Origin: Flexivirga endophytica
GTDB lineage: Bacteria > Actinomycetota > Actinomycetes > Actinomycetales > Dermatophilaceae
DNA length: 64,000 nucleotides
Direction: 5' to 3'
Assembly: GCF_014640635.1 (NCBI RefSeq)
Contig: NZ_BMHI01000001.1
Span: 1,029,872 to 1,093,871 of the forward strand
Shown here: piece after piece, positions 26,401 through 33,680 of the stretch
Position numbering within the stretch: position 1 is the stretch's first letter
Layout of the letters: each line of letters begins with the position of its first letter
Program-made: the position numbers and the translations under genes
The notes under the pieces: generated by a model
What the model saw: only the letters and a program-made list of their open reading frames with translations
Told to the model about the DNA's origin: nothing
Database searches by the model: none

Positions 26401-26758
26401 GCGCACCGGTGGTGGAGCCTGGCTGACCGAGGGAGACCGGCTCGACCATCACATGGTGTGCGGCATCGTCGACGTCGCACACATGGTCACCACCGAGGCG
26501 CTACGCAACGGCGATGTCACCACCGCGCGAGCAGCCGCCGAAACCGCCGCCCTTGCGGCCCCTCGCGAGGAGATCCCGCGCCTTGACCTCGCGGCCGTCG
26601 CCGCCGCAGAGGGACACAACGCGGAGGCGGAACGCATCCTGCGCGCCGGCGTGGTCAACCGTTCGGACGACGGACTGGCACCCACGGAGCTATCAGAGCG
26701 CACGGAAACGATCATCCGCAACCGCAACTGGCTGAACCCTGACAAAGCCGCCAGCTGA
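23495..26758 (+). CDS. Membrane protein with LysM repeats and a BTAD/winged-helix C-terminus
   Basis: The start at 23495 is supported by a GAGAGGAA ribosome site; the frame itself opens at 23402. The 1087-residue product has three N-terminal hydrophobic helices (about 10-33, 55-80, 108-128), two LysM repeats (about 170-225, RGDSLWSIAREYLG; about 235-290, PGDTLSGIAEHELG), a Pro-rich linker, another helix (about 380-400) and a long soluble region. At 827-900 (RPRLSVLGPVSARTRGD..., LGEVFNIADGTVRRDVNTLREWLG) it has an OmpR/SARP-type winged helix, followed by the bacterial transcriptional activator domain (BTAD). It could bind cell wall outside and DNA inside. Its stop overlaps the macrodomain gene by TGATG. 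Confidence 0.82.
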   Translation: MNNIRQRAAGLMALLAIVGIVVALPLVLLAVGADPLPHTVPSWETIRTTLISPDDGTLALSVIKIIAWASWAFLSLSILVEVVSRIRGIHAPTLPGLRMPQSAARGLVGAAIMLFAASPVVAQAANAAPLPAHQVATASTHATVDTHTAKAEHKRSERAAAAPEARSPSAPTVKYTVQRGDSLWSIAREYLGSGQRYTEIAAVNHQTLGDNPGFLKPGWVLLVPDESGPPAHEHVVTVKPGDTLSGIAEHELGDADQVPEIVAATAQTIQPGGAHLTNPNLIEPGWKIVIPGRTGATNHPKLSRPTGHATPRNSPRRHTPPASSAPAAPSVQPPATQPAQPLPVTPTPPAHVPSGDSTPRGNDVHQAAAAGVHQESTAPWMLTGLTGAGMVLAGGLWMALRRRRAAQFRARRPGKTIAVPPPELAAVEKTIVTVSAQAVPMVVQIDAILRHLAVQTQDDTMPSIAALQWTPEQTVLHLSDAATLPVPWTGTDDGLHWTMTAEAADGLVTGSDDEYDDRAAPLPMLVAIGSGDEGDVWLINLEDFGALNISGDVERGREFVRYLVAELAVNDWSEGVRVDCVGIADGLDQLDPARIRLHPDTERRDIAAELLADAIGTLEQAGGVDVTTARAHRHGDDAWQARVMIVDLAGRQPSKELRQVLELIESHPGLTGTAVLLNRSGASDDHLVEVELHIDTDGRVSMPAVGLELAAVTLTREEAQGCAQVFGQADEPDTDIPVAENAAGWHAFVNEAGALREEYTLERTADADDAHSVLAGDDQEYVTLAATTPEDLAVLAPKIPDAVRDQLHETDPDLDADVEAWFSDDCARPRLSVLGPVSARTRGDAVAVAKRKAYYTELLAYLVTRPAGVTPAQLGEVFNIADGTVRRDVNTLREWLGTDPVTGQKYLPGAKESAAARERGMGVYQVSGVLFDGDLFRRLRARGEARGADGMQDLRRALTLVSGIPFDQLRTGGGAWLTEGDRLDHHMVCGIVDVAHMVTTEALRNGDVTTARAAAETAALAAPREEIPRLDLAAVAAAEGHNAEAERILRAGVVNRSDDGLAPTELSERTETIIRNRNWLNPDKAAS

Positions 26759-27297
26759 TGCCGGGCCAACGATGCGACCCCACCCCGGAACAAGTTCCGG
26801 CCGCGGTGAGGGTGCACAAGATCTCTGGCGACCTGGCGCAGATGGACAACGTCGACGCCCTGGTCAACCCCTGGAACCGCAACTACATGCCGCGCTGGCT
26901 GCTGTTCCCCGGCGGGGTGAGCAGGGCATTGAAACGCCGCACCGGACCCGGGCCGTGGAAACAGCTCGCCCGCGCCGGGGTTCTCCCCGTGGGCGGGTGC
27001 GTGATCACGGATGCGGGGCACCTGAGCGAACACACCAAACTCATCCACGTCGCCGGACTGAATCTGGTCTGGAGAGCCACCGAGGCGACGGTCGATGCGT
27101 CGGTGCACACCGTCATACGGGCAGCGGTCGCCCACCAGATGCACCGCATCGCGATGCCGCTGATCGGGTCCGGGTCCGGCGGCCTGGACCGTGCGTCATC
27201 CCTGCACTGCATCCAAAAAGCACTCGGCAACTACACCCACGGACACCCGATCGACGTCCTCGTCGTCGAGCACGACGACGCGTTTGATCACCTCTGA
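26758..27297 (+). CDS. Macrodomain protein (ADP-ribose binding)
   Basis: The 179-residue protein has the macrodomain pattern: ISGDLAQMDNVDALVNPWNRN for the first strand and loop, PGGVSRALKRRTG for the glycine-rich phosphate loop, GVLPVGGCVITDAG, LIHVAG, and the second loop MPLIGSGSGGLDR. Macrodomains bind or hydrolyse ADP-ribose modifications. The first loop has NPWN where many hydrolases have NAAN, so activity may be altered. It overlaps the LysM gene and precedes the helicase by 76 bp. Confidence 0.87.
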   Translation: MPGQRCDPTPEQVPAAVRVHKISGDLAQMDNVDALVNPWNRNYMPRWLLFPGGVSRALKRRTGPGPWKQLARAGVLPVGGCVITDAGHLSEHTKLIHVAGLNLVWRATEATVDASVHTVIRAAVAHQMHRIAMPLIGSGSGGLDRASSLHCIQKALGNYTHGHPIDVLVVEHDDAFDHL

Positions 27298-27373
27298 CCG
27301 GCCCGCTACAGGCCCGGCTGTCAGGGCGGCTGTGCACGATGGTGCATCGTCGGGTGAATCGGGGAGGACCACC

Positions 27374-30118
27374 ATGCAGGTACAGCCGTCGTTCTGGGCT
27401 CGGATGTTCGGGCACGACTGGGTCGCTACCCCCGACGGCCCGCGGCTGCGAGTCAGCTGGCCGACCATGGGGTGGCACATCCTCGCCGGCGCGGCGCTAC
27501 GGGAGCGCACCATCGACCGAGCATGGCCATGGTCGGTCGTAGCCGTCCCAGCAGAGGCATATACCGCGCTGGGTGGCTTGAACCGGGAGACACGGCGCGC
27601 ACTCGACGATGTGATCGGGCAGGTGATCGCCGAGGCTGATCGACTCGAGCGGCTCAGCGCAACGTTCATCGCGGATGGCCACCAGGTGCAGCAGTGGCGA
27701 GAGGGCGTATTGCGCGACCTGGACACGCTGCGCAACCGGTGGATCCCCCGTGAGCTGGCCGCACGCTGGCTGGCGGACCGCCCGGACCTGGCCAGCCCGG
27801 TGTTCGACCAAGTCCGCAGCGAGCCCGAACTGGCTGGTTTCCTGGCCACGCAACCGGCATCGCTACTGCAAGCGATCCACACCTGGGAGCACACCGATAT
27901 CCCGATCTGGGTAGCCGAGCGCAACCAGGAATTCCTGGCCGTTGAGCGGGTGCACATGAAGAACTTCTTCGACACGATCGAGAAGTCGCCACTGACCGAG
28001 GAGCAGATCAGTTCCGTCGCGATGTGCGACAACAGCGTGCGAGTGATCGCCGCAGCCGGATCCGGCAAAACCTCGACAATGGTTGCTCGCGCCGGGTACA
28101 CCCTCGCGCGGGGCATCGCCGAACCCGGACAAATCCTGATGTTGGCGTTCAACAAGGCAGCCGCTGACGAGCTGCACCAACGTGTGGTGGAACGCCTCCA
28201 CACCCACAGGCTCGATGGCGAACAGATCAAAGCCACCACCTTCCACTCGTTCGGGCTCGAGGTCATCGGCCAGGCCACCGGCCGCAAGCCAAGGGTCCCC
28301 GGCGACCTGGTGGATCTGAACGGGGCCAAGCGGATGGAACGTGTCGTCGACCGGCTGAGGGACCGCGACGAGACGTTTCGGCGGACGTGGGATCTGTTCC
28401 GGCTCGTGTTCGGCCAACCGCTGAGTGATTTCGGTGTACCCGGCCGCCCGGAGGACCACGACAAGATCACCGGCATACGCGGGTACCGCACACTGAACGA
28501 CGAAGTGGTCAAAAGCCAAGAAGAACGCCTCATCGCGAACTGGCTCTTCTACCACGGCGTCCGGTACGAGTATGAACGCCCGTACGAAGTGGGCACTGCG
28601 ACAGCCCGGCACGGCCAGTACCACCCGGACTTCTACTACCCGGACATCGACGCCTACCACGAGCATTGGGCCATCGACCGCGATGGCAACCCACCTCCGA
28701 CCTTCGAGGGTTACCGCGAGGGCATGCGCTGGAAACGGCAGATGCACCAAGCGCACGGGACCACCCTGCTGGAGACCACCTCCGCATCCGTGCGCGACGG
28801 CAGCGGATTCGACTACCTCGCCACCCAGTTACGAGCACGCGGTCTCGTGATCGACGACAGCTACCACGAAATTCAGCACATCCCTGGACGTGAACCGGTG
28901 GAGGACGCGAGCATCATCCGGTTGTTCCGGACCGTGCTCGCCCACGCCAAGAGCAACCAGCTGTCCAGCGTGGACCTACGCCAGCGGGCGGCGTCGGCCA
29001 CCGGGCGCATCCCGATCCGCACCGAACTGTTCCTGCAGCTCTATCGAGCGATCCACCAGGAATGGCAGCGCCAGCTCGCGGCCGCCAATCAGGTCGACTT
29101 CGACGACATGCTCAAACAGGCATCCGAGATCATCGAAGCCGGCCGATGGGCCAACCCCTACACCATGGTCCTGGTCGACGAACTGCAGGACAGCAGCTGC
29201 GCGAGGGCGTGGCTCGTCCGTGCTCTGACGGCCGGGCCGGATCGACACCTTCTGGGGGTCGGCGACGACTGGCAGGCGATCAACAGATTCGCAGGCGCCG
29301 ACCTGTCCGTGATGACCGACTTCGCCACCTGGTTCGGGCAAGGCCCGACAGTCCACCTGAGCCGGACGTTCCGCTCGCCCCAATCGTTGTGCGATGTGGC
29401 CGGGGAGTTCGTCGCCAAGAACCCTGCGCAGCTGGAGAAGCAAGTCTCCTCGGTCCAACGGGAAGACCCGCCCACGCTGCAAGCGATCGCGGTCAACACG
29501 GGCGATGAGTATCCCGCGGCCCTGGAGGATTACCTGACCGGGCTCAGTCAGCAGCATGCAGGCGACGCGAAACCTGCCAGCGTCTTCGTGCTCGGGCGCT
29601 ATAGACACACGCTCGAGCGCGTTGCCGACTTGTGTGACCGTAGCCGGCCGCACCTGACCGTAAGCGCCGACACCATTCATAAGTCAAAAGGCAAAGAAGC
29701 TGACTATGTCGTCGTACTAGATCTCATTTCCGGTGCCGCGTACTCCTTCCCCAGCACCATCGAGGACGACCCGCTGCTGCGCCTGGCCCAACCCGGCGCG
29801 GACCGATTTCCCGACGCCGAAGAACGACGCCTCTTCTATGTTGCGCTGACCCGCGCGCGTAAAGCCGTACTGCTGTTGACCACAAAGTTCCGGGAATCCA
29901 CATTCTTGATGGAACTGTTCAACGATAAGAAGGTGACGATCCACAATCGGGACGGAGAAACCGACGACCCGATTCCATGCCCGGATTGCCGGGTCAACCC
30001 GGTGGTGCTGAAATCCGGGTCAAACGGCGACTTCTACGGGTGCGTCACCTGGCCGGCATGCAACGGGAAGTACCAGACCTGGGAGATCGAACAGCAGCGC
30101 GAGTCCACGAGCCCGTGA
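27374..30118 (+). CDS. UvrD/Rep superfamily 1 helicase, HelD/helicase IV-like, with a C-terminal zinc finger
   Basis: The 914-residue protein starts at ATG 27374 after GGGAGGA. It has an N-terminal domain (about 1-210), then LTEEQISSVAM (Q motif), Walker A AAGSGKTST at about 231, FNKAAADELHQR, a segment resembling helicase IV of E. coli (YHPDFYYPDIDAYHEHWAIDRDGNP), the DEXX motif DELQD at about 600, ADTIHKSKGKEADYVV and LFYVALTRAR at about 820. Residues 865-905 carry CPDC, a cysteine after about 17 residues and CVTWPAC, as in topoisomerase-type zinc ribbons. It is a 3'-5' DNA helicase, possibly involved in repair or transfer. Confidence 0.93.
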   Translation: MQVQPSFWARMFGHDWVATPDGPRLRVSWPTMGWHILAGAALRERTIDRAWPWSVVAVPAEAYTALGGLNRETRRALDDVIGQVIAEADRLERLSATFIADGHQVQQWREGVLRDLDTLRNRWIPRELAARWLADRPDLASPVFDQVRSEPELAGFLATQPASLLQAIHTWEHTDIPIWVAERNQEFLAVERVHMKNFFDTIEKSPLTEEQISSVAMCDNSVRVIAAAGSGKTSTMVARAGYTLARGIAEPGQILMLAFNKAAADELHQRVVERLHTHRLDGEQIKATTFHSFGLEVIGQATGRKPRVPGDLVDLNGAKRMERVVDRLRDRDETFRRTWDLFRLVFGQPLSDFGVPGRPEDHDKITGIRGYRTLNDEVVKSQEERLIANWLFYHGVRYEYERPYEVGTATARHGQYHPDFYYPDIDAYHEHWAIDRDGNPPPTFEGYREGMRWKRQMHQAHGTTLLETTSASVRDGSGFDYLATQLRARGLVIDDSYHEIQHIPGREPVEDASIIRLFRTVLAHAKSNQLSSVDLRQRAASATGRIPIRTELFLQLYRAIHQEWQRQLAAANQVDFDDMLKQASEIIEAGRWANPYTMVLVDELQDSSCARAWLVRALTAGPDRHLLGVGDDWQAINRFAGADLSVMTDFATWFGQGPTVHLSRTFRSPQSLCDVAGEFVAKNPAQLEKQVSSVQREDPPTLQAIAVNTGDEYPAALEDYLTGLSQQHAGDAKPASVFVLGRYRHTLERVADLCDRSRPHLTVSADTIHKSKGKEADYVVVLDLISGAAYSFPSTIEDDPLLRLAQPGADRFPDAEERRLFYVALTRARKAVLLLTTKFRESTFLMELFNDKKVTIHNRDGETDDPIPCPDCRVNPVVLKSGSNGDFYGCVTWPACNGKYQTWEIEQQRESTSP

Positions 30119-30552
30119 CCCCAGTGCTCTGCGAGAAGGTCGGGCTCGCTGACTGAAGCGCAGGCGACACGGGCGGCGTCCGGTACTCCGCACGTCACGT
30201 GACCTGGACCGCGCGCCGTGTGGATCCCACCCGGGATGTCGGCCCGGCCGCGGCTCAGCCCCGGGTTGGCGACCCTCGCGCCGACGCAGCGAGATCAACT
30301 TCCTCGGCCGCGCGCAACCAGTCCACTGCTCGGTTAGTTGCTCGCAGTGCACGACGAAGCACCCGGAAAAGCGCTTCGTTCGCCCCCGTTGCAACCCCTT
30401 CGCGCAAATGACTTGGGGAACGTGCATCGCTGCAGGTCAGCGGACCGTTCCCCCTGGGTCGCGGGTTCGTTCCCCCCGTCAGGGGGAACGAAACAGGAAA
30501 CGTCCGCAGGCCATCTTCTGCCGTGTTCGACACACGACTGAAGGAGCGGGCT
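30119..30552. other. Gene-free region with promoter and hairpins before the transfer operon
   Basis: No protein-like frame was found in these 434 bp. They probably hold the end of the helicase transcript and the promoter of the transfer operon. A perfect 10-bp palindrome GTCACGTGAC lies at 30194-30203, and competing hairpins at 30446-30492. The strong ribosome site AAGGAG is 6 nt before the ATG at 30553. Confidence 0.5.
30446..30492 (+). promoter_or_regulatory. Two mutually exclusive hairpins in the leader of the transfer operon
   Basis: The left arm CGTTCCCCCTG (30446-30456) can pair with CAGGGGGAACG (30480-30490), or the closer arm TTCGTTCCCCC (30466-30476) can pair with GGGGGAACGAA (30482-30492) around a 5-nt loop. 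Both stems are perfect 11-mers and use the same 3' arm. This is the pattern of attenuators and switches. It ends about 60 nt before the start codon. Confidence 0.55.
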
Positions 30553-31389
30553 ATGACCCATGCGGACTTCCCCCAGAGCGGGATCGCGAACCTACTGGGC
30601 ATTGGCGAGAGCAGCGAGTTGCTGCGAGATGCGGCGCGACGCTGGTCGACCTGGGCCGAGCAGTACCCGGTGCTCGCCGAGGCGACCGACGCCGCATCAT
30701 TCTTCGAGCTCCGCGTCGGGTCTCAACTCGACGCGCCCGACACCCAAGCCGGCCTGCACGCCCTGGCAACCCTCGGCGCGGTCGACGGGGGCAATGACAC
30801 CGCAGCCGCCGCCGCTCTCGCACTGCAACTGATCCCGGGAATGATCACACTCGCCCAGCAACTGCAGCGAGGCATCGGATCTCAATACGTCGATCAGGTC
30901 ATCGCGTCGCAGTTGTGGCTGGAAATCCGCTCATTCCCCTGGCGCCGGCTCGAAAAGGTCTCCGGGAACATTTACATGAACGTCAGGCACCACGTCCTGG
31001 CTGAACTCGGAGTCCGCTCGCACGTCGAGCGGGACGACATCACGTGGGCGCGGACCACGCCAACGGACGTCACCGAAAGAATGCGGCCGGAACGGGAGGA
31101 ACTACCCGCCGATGAGGACCCCGCAGAAGAAGTAGTCAGGATTCTTTCCTGGGCGTGCAAGAACGGAACACTTTCGACATACGACCGCGATCTGATGCTG
31201 AGCCTGGTCGAAGCAGCAGACCGCGAACCTCCCACCCGAACCGGCCGCAGCGGTGGACTGCTGAGCAACCGCGCCAGCCGGCAGATCGCGCGCAGTTTCG
31301 GGACCTCCGAACAGACCGTCCGCCGGCGCGTGCGCAACAGCATTGATGCCTTGAGCGCGGCCTGCTCCCGAGGGCAGATCCCGGCATGA
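30553..31389 (+). CDS. Sigma-70-like regulator heading the transfer operon
   Basis: The ATG at 30553, with AAGGAG 6 nt upstream, gives 278 residues. The middle part (QLWLEIRSFPWRRLEKVSGNIYMNVRHHVLAEL) is helical with the character of sigma region 2. The C-terminus (ASRQIARSFGTSEQTVRRRVRNSIDAL) is a clear HTH of the region 4 type. Such sigma-like proteins occur at the start of transfer gene sets in actinobacterial elements. It overlaps the next small gene by ATGA. It may direct expression of the operon. Confidence 0.72.
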   Translation: MTHADFPQSGIANLLGIGESSELLRDAARRWSTWAEQYPVLAEATDAASFFELRVGSQLDAPDTQAGLHALATLGAVDGGNDTAAAAALALQLIPGMITLAQQLQRGIGSQYVDQVIASQLWLEIRSFPWRRLEKVSGNIYMNVRHHVLAELGVRSHVERDDITWARTTPTDVTERMRPEREELPADEDPAEEVVRILSWACKNGTLSTYDRDLMLSLVEAADREPPTRTGRSGGLLSNRASRQIARSFGTSEQTVRRRVRNSIDALSAACSRGQIPA

Positions 31390-31673
31390 ACAGTGAGCGC
31401 CAAGTCCGATCCGACCGCTCGTGCAGGTCGGAGGTGATCACGATGCCGCAGCACGACCGGGGCCAAGGAAGGGCCGCTCGCACACCAGCTGACATTGCAC
31501 GGCTGTTCGACCTCGCGGGAAGCGAAGCCGCCGCCATCCGTGAACTCGATGGCTGCGTGGCGCGGCTGCACGAGGTCCAAGCGGCCAAGGTCGCCTTGAG
31601 GGACTTGACGGCCGACGAACTGCGGGCGGCGCTGGCGTCCCGGCGGGCCGTACTCGGCGGTGAGGGCGCATGA
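31386..31673 (+). CDS. Small hypothetical protein
   Basis: The 95-residue protein overlaps the regulator and the next gene by ATGA, which supports it as real. It has an N-terminal basic stretch and a helical body (DIARLFDLAGSEAAAIRELDG, ADELRAALASRRAVL). No domain was recognised; it may be a partner of the sigma-like protein. Confidence 0.72.
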   Translation: MNSERQVRSDRSCRSEVITMPQHDRGQGRAARTPADIARLFDLAGSEAAAIRELDGCVARLHEVQAAKVALRDLTADELRAALASRRAVLGGEGA

Positions 31674-32554
31674 CGACCATCACGCAACGACGCCGAAGCG
31701 CCGTATCGGTCGATGAGCTGAAACGGGCGTGGCAGGCCGTCGCGGCCGGCGAGTTCCGCCGCGGCCACCTCGTCCGAAGCGAACCTCAGGGGCCGGGGCC
31801 TGGGCCTAACACCAAGCCCACGCCGACGGCCGCGAGCACCCTTCAAGGGTCCTGCTCGACATGGGAGGCGCCCCCCGGGGAAACGATCCTGCCGGTGCTG
31901 CCGTGCACCGACTCCCTCACTGCGGCAGCCGTCGCGCTGGCGATCGCCACCGCCTCGGGCACGCCGGCAAGGGTCATCGAGTGCGGGTCGTCGACCGGGT
32001 CCGACCTGGCGGGGGCGAGCACAGCAGAACTCGGTCGGCACGGTCCATGGATCCGGGGCACGCGCGGCACCGTCCTCATCGACCGGGTCAGCACCATGCT
32101 CGGGACGGCCGCAGAAGTGCCCGTGCCCGCAGACCCCGACCGGGTGCTGCAGCTGACCGTGCTGGCCGCCGGATGGGAATTCGGCCACGCCGCCGCCTCG
32201 TCTGGATGGCTCGGCGAAGCGGTCCGCGGCGCCGAGCACGTCGTGCTGGCCACGACCGCAACCGTGCCCGGTCTGCGCCGTCTGGAAACGGCACTCGACC
32301 TGTTGGACGCCGGCCAACCGGTCGCGGCGGTCCTTGGATCGCGACGGCGCAAGTGGGACAAGGCCGTCGCACACAGTCAGGGCCCGCTCACCCGCGCCCT
32401 CGACGCCAGCGGCCGGCTCCTGGATCTGCCCACCGATTCGGACCTGGCCATCCGCGGCCTGTGTTCGCGGCCGCTGCCCACATCGCTGACAGCGGCCGCT
32501 GAAGACCTCCTGCAACTGGTCACCAGCCACAACTTCGAAAGGGAACTCTCATGA
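31670..32554 (+). CDS. Conserved-context protein of the transfer operon, possible MinD-like fold without P-loop
   Basis: The 294-residue protein is flanked by ATGA overlaps on both sides. An N-terminal basic and Pro/Gly-rich part (about 1-75) leads into TDSLTAAAVALAIATASGTPARVIECGSSTGSDLAG, whose strand-helix-strand order resembles MinD/ParA, and GTVLIDRVS, HVVLATTATVPGLRRLETAL, VAAVLGS follow in a SIMIBI-like order. No Walker A is present. It might be a non-ATPase cousin of the TadZ-like gene, which is inference. Alternatively it is an unrelated assembly factor. Confidence 0.68.
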   Translation: MTTITQRRRSAVSVDELKRAWQAVAAGEFRRGHLVRSEPQGPGPGPNTKPTPTAASTLQGSCSTWEAPPGETILPVLPCTDSLTAAAVALAIATASGTPARVIECGSSTGSDLAGASTAELGRHGPWIRGTRGTVLIDRVSTMLGTAAEVPVPADPDRVLQLTVLAAGWEFGHAAASSGWLGEAVRGAEHVVLATTATVPGLRRLETALDLLDAGQPVAAVLGSRRRKWDKAVAHSQGPLTRALDASGRLLDLPTDSDLAIRGLCSRPLPTSLTAAAEDLLQLVTSHNFERELS

Positions 32555-32850
32555 TGAATCACATCGCCGCGAAGGCCAGCACGCTTGCCGCCGCCGTCTG
32601 CCCAAAGGCACCGAAAGGGGCATCCGCGCCGGTGAACGACATCAAGGGTTACGTCATGTGGGGCGTGATCGTCCTGTTCTTCCTCGGCATCGTCGCCGGG
32701 ATCGGAGGCGTCGTCGCCGGTCGGGTGTTCTCGATGCCGCACGCGTCCAAGGTTGCCCTGGTCGGGCTGGTTGTGGTCTTCGTCGCCGCCATCGGCTACA
32801 AGGTGCTGCCCGCCATGTTGAACGGCATCATGGGGAGCGGGTGCATCTGA
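32551..32850 (+). CDS. Small two-helix membrane protein of the transfer operon
   Basis: The 99-residue protein has two hydrophobic helices, about 33-57 (GYVMWGVIVLFFLGIVAGIGGVVAG) and 68-88 (VALVGLVVVFVAAIGY), separated by a short basic loop. The size and two-helix hairpin are like VirB2/TrbC-type pilins or small channel subunits of type IV secretion. No cleavage motif is clear. Overlaps of ATGA and TGATG with both neighbours tie it to the operon. Confidence 0.7.
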   Translation: MMNHIAAKASTLAAAVCPKAPKGASAPVNDIKGYVMWGVIVLFFLGIVAGIGGVVAGRVFSMPHASKVALVGLVVVFVAAIGYKVLPAMLNGIMGSGCI

Positions 32851-33680
32851 TGTCCAGCGACATCAGCGGCGAGGCATGGGGGCGTACGCGACTGCTGACG
32901 GTCGTCGCCGGCGTCGCCGCGGTCTGCGTCGCCCTGGTGGCCGGGCTCGGCTTCGCCGTCTACTACGCCTTCGCATCCTCATCGCCCACAAGCTCCATCA
33001 ACCCCCGACCGAAGTCCGTCCCGTCGCCGCATCCGACGAGCGCTCTCGGGTCGGCCCACCGCAACGAAGTCGCCGCGGCGCCCATGCTCGCGGTCGACCA
33101 GAGCGCCGCGGACCCGGGCACACCAGCCGCCGTGCCGGCCCCGGCCATCACCATTTCGGCCGGCCCACGGTCCGGGCCGGCCGGGATCAACACCGGATTC
33201 CCACACACCCCGCACGGTGCGGTCGGGCAGCTGGCGGCGATCGAGACCGCGGTGCTGCAGAACATGAACATCGCCACCACCAATCAGATCTACGACGCGT
33301 GGGCGCTACCGGGCGGTGACGGGGTCGCCAAGTGGCCGCTGATGCAGAACGTGCAGGCCTTCCTCGGCAGTGCGCAGATGGGCTCACAGATCGATCCCAC
33401 CAGCGCCGTCGTCGCCACGCCGCAAGGAGCCCAGATCAAAGGAACCGACGGCCCGGATTGGACGGTGGCCTGCGTCCTGATGCAGGTGCGCGCGTCAATC
33501 TCCAAGGACGCACAGATCGGCTACGGCTACTGCGAACGCATGCAATGGTCACCGTCAAACGGGCGCTGGATGATTGCGCCGGGGACTCCGGCCGGGCAAG
33601 CGCCGTCGACGTGGCCCGGCACCGAGGTGAGCAAGAAGGCCGGGTGGCTCACCTGGTCCGGTGCGGGAGCTGACAACTGA
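32850..33680 (+). CDS. VirB8/TcpC-like conjugation protein (bitopic)
   Basis: The ATG at 32850 gives 276 residues: a short cytoplasmic end, one helix (LLTVVAGVAAVCVALVAGLGFAVYYAF), a Ser/Pro/Ala-rich stalk to about 115 and a C-terminal domain (about 120-276) that begins GAVGQLAAIETAVLQN and contains DWTVACVLMQVRASISK. This build matches VirB8/TcpC-type assembly proteins in Gram-positive systems, though no specific motif proves it. It overlaps both neighbours by TGATG. Confidence 0.62.
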   Translation: MSSDISGEAWGRTRLLTVVAGVAAVCVALVAGLGFAVYYAFASSSPTSSINPRPKSVPSPHPTSALGSAHRNEVAAAPMLAVDQSAADPGTPAAVPAPAITISAGPRSGPAGINTGFPHTPHGAVGQLAAIETAVLQNMNIATTNQIYDAWALPGGDGVAKWPLMQNVQAFLGSAQMGSQIDPTSAVVATPQGAQIKGTDGPDWTVACVLMQVRASISKDAQIGYGYCERMQWSPSNGRWMIAPGTPAGQAPSTWPGTEVSKKAGWLTWSGAGADN

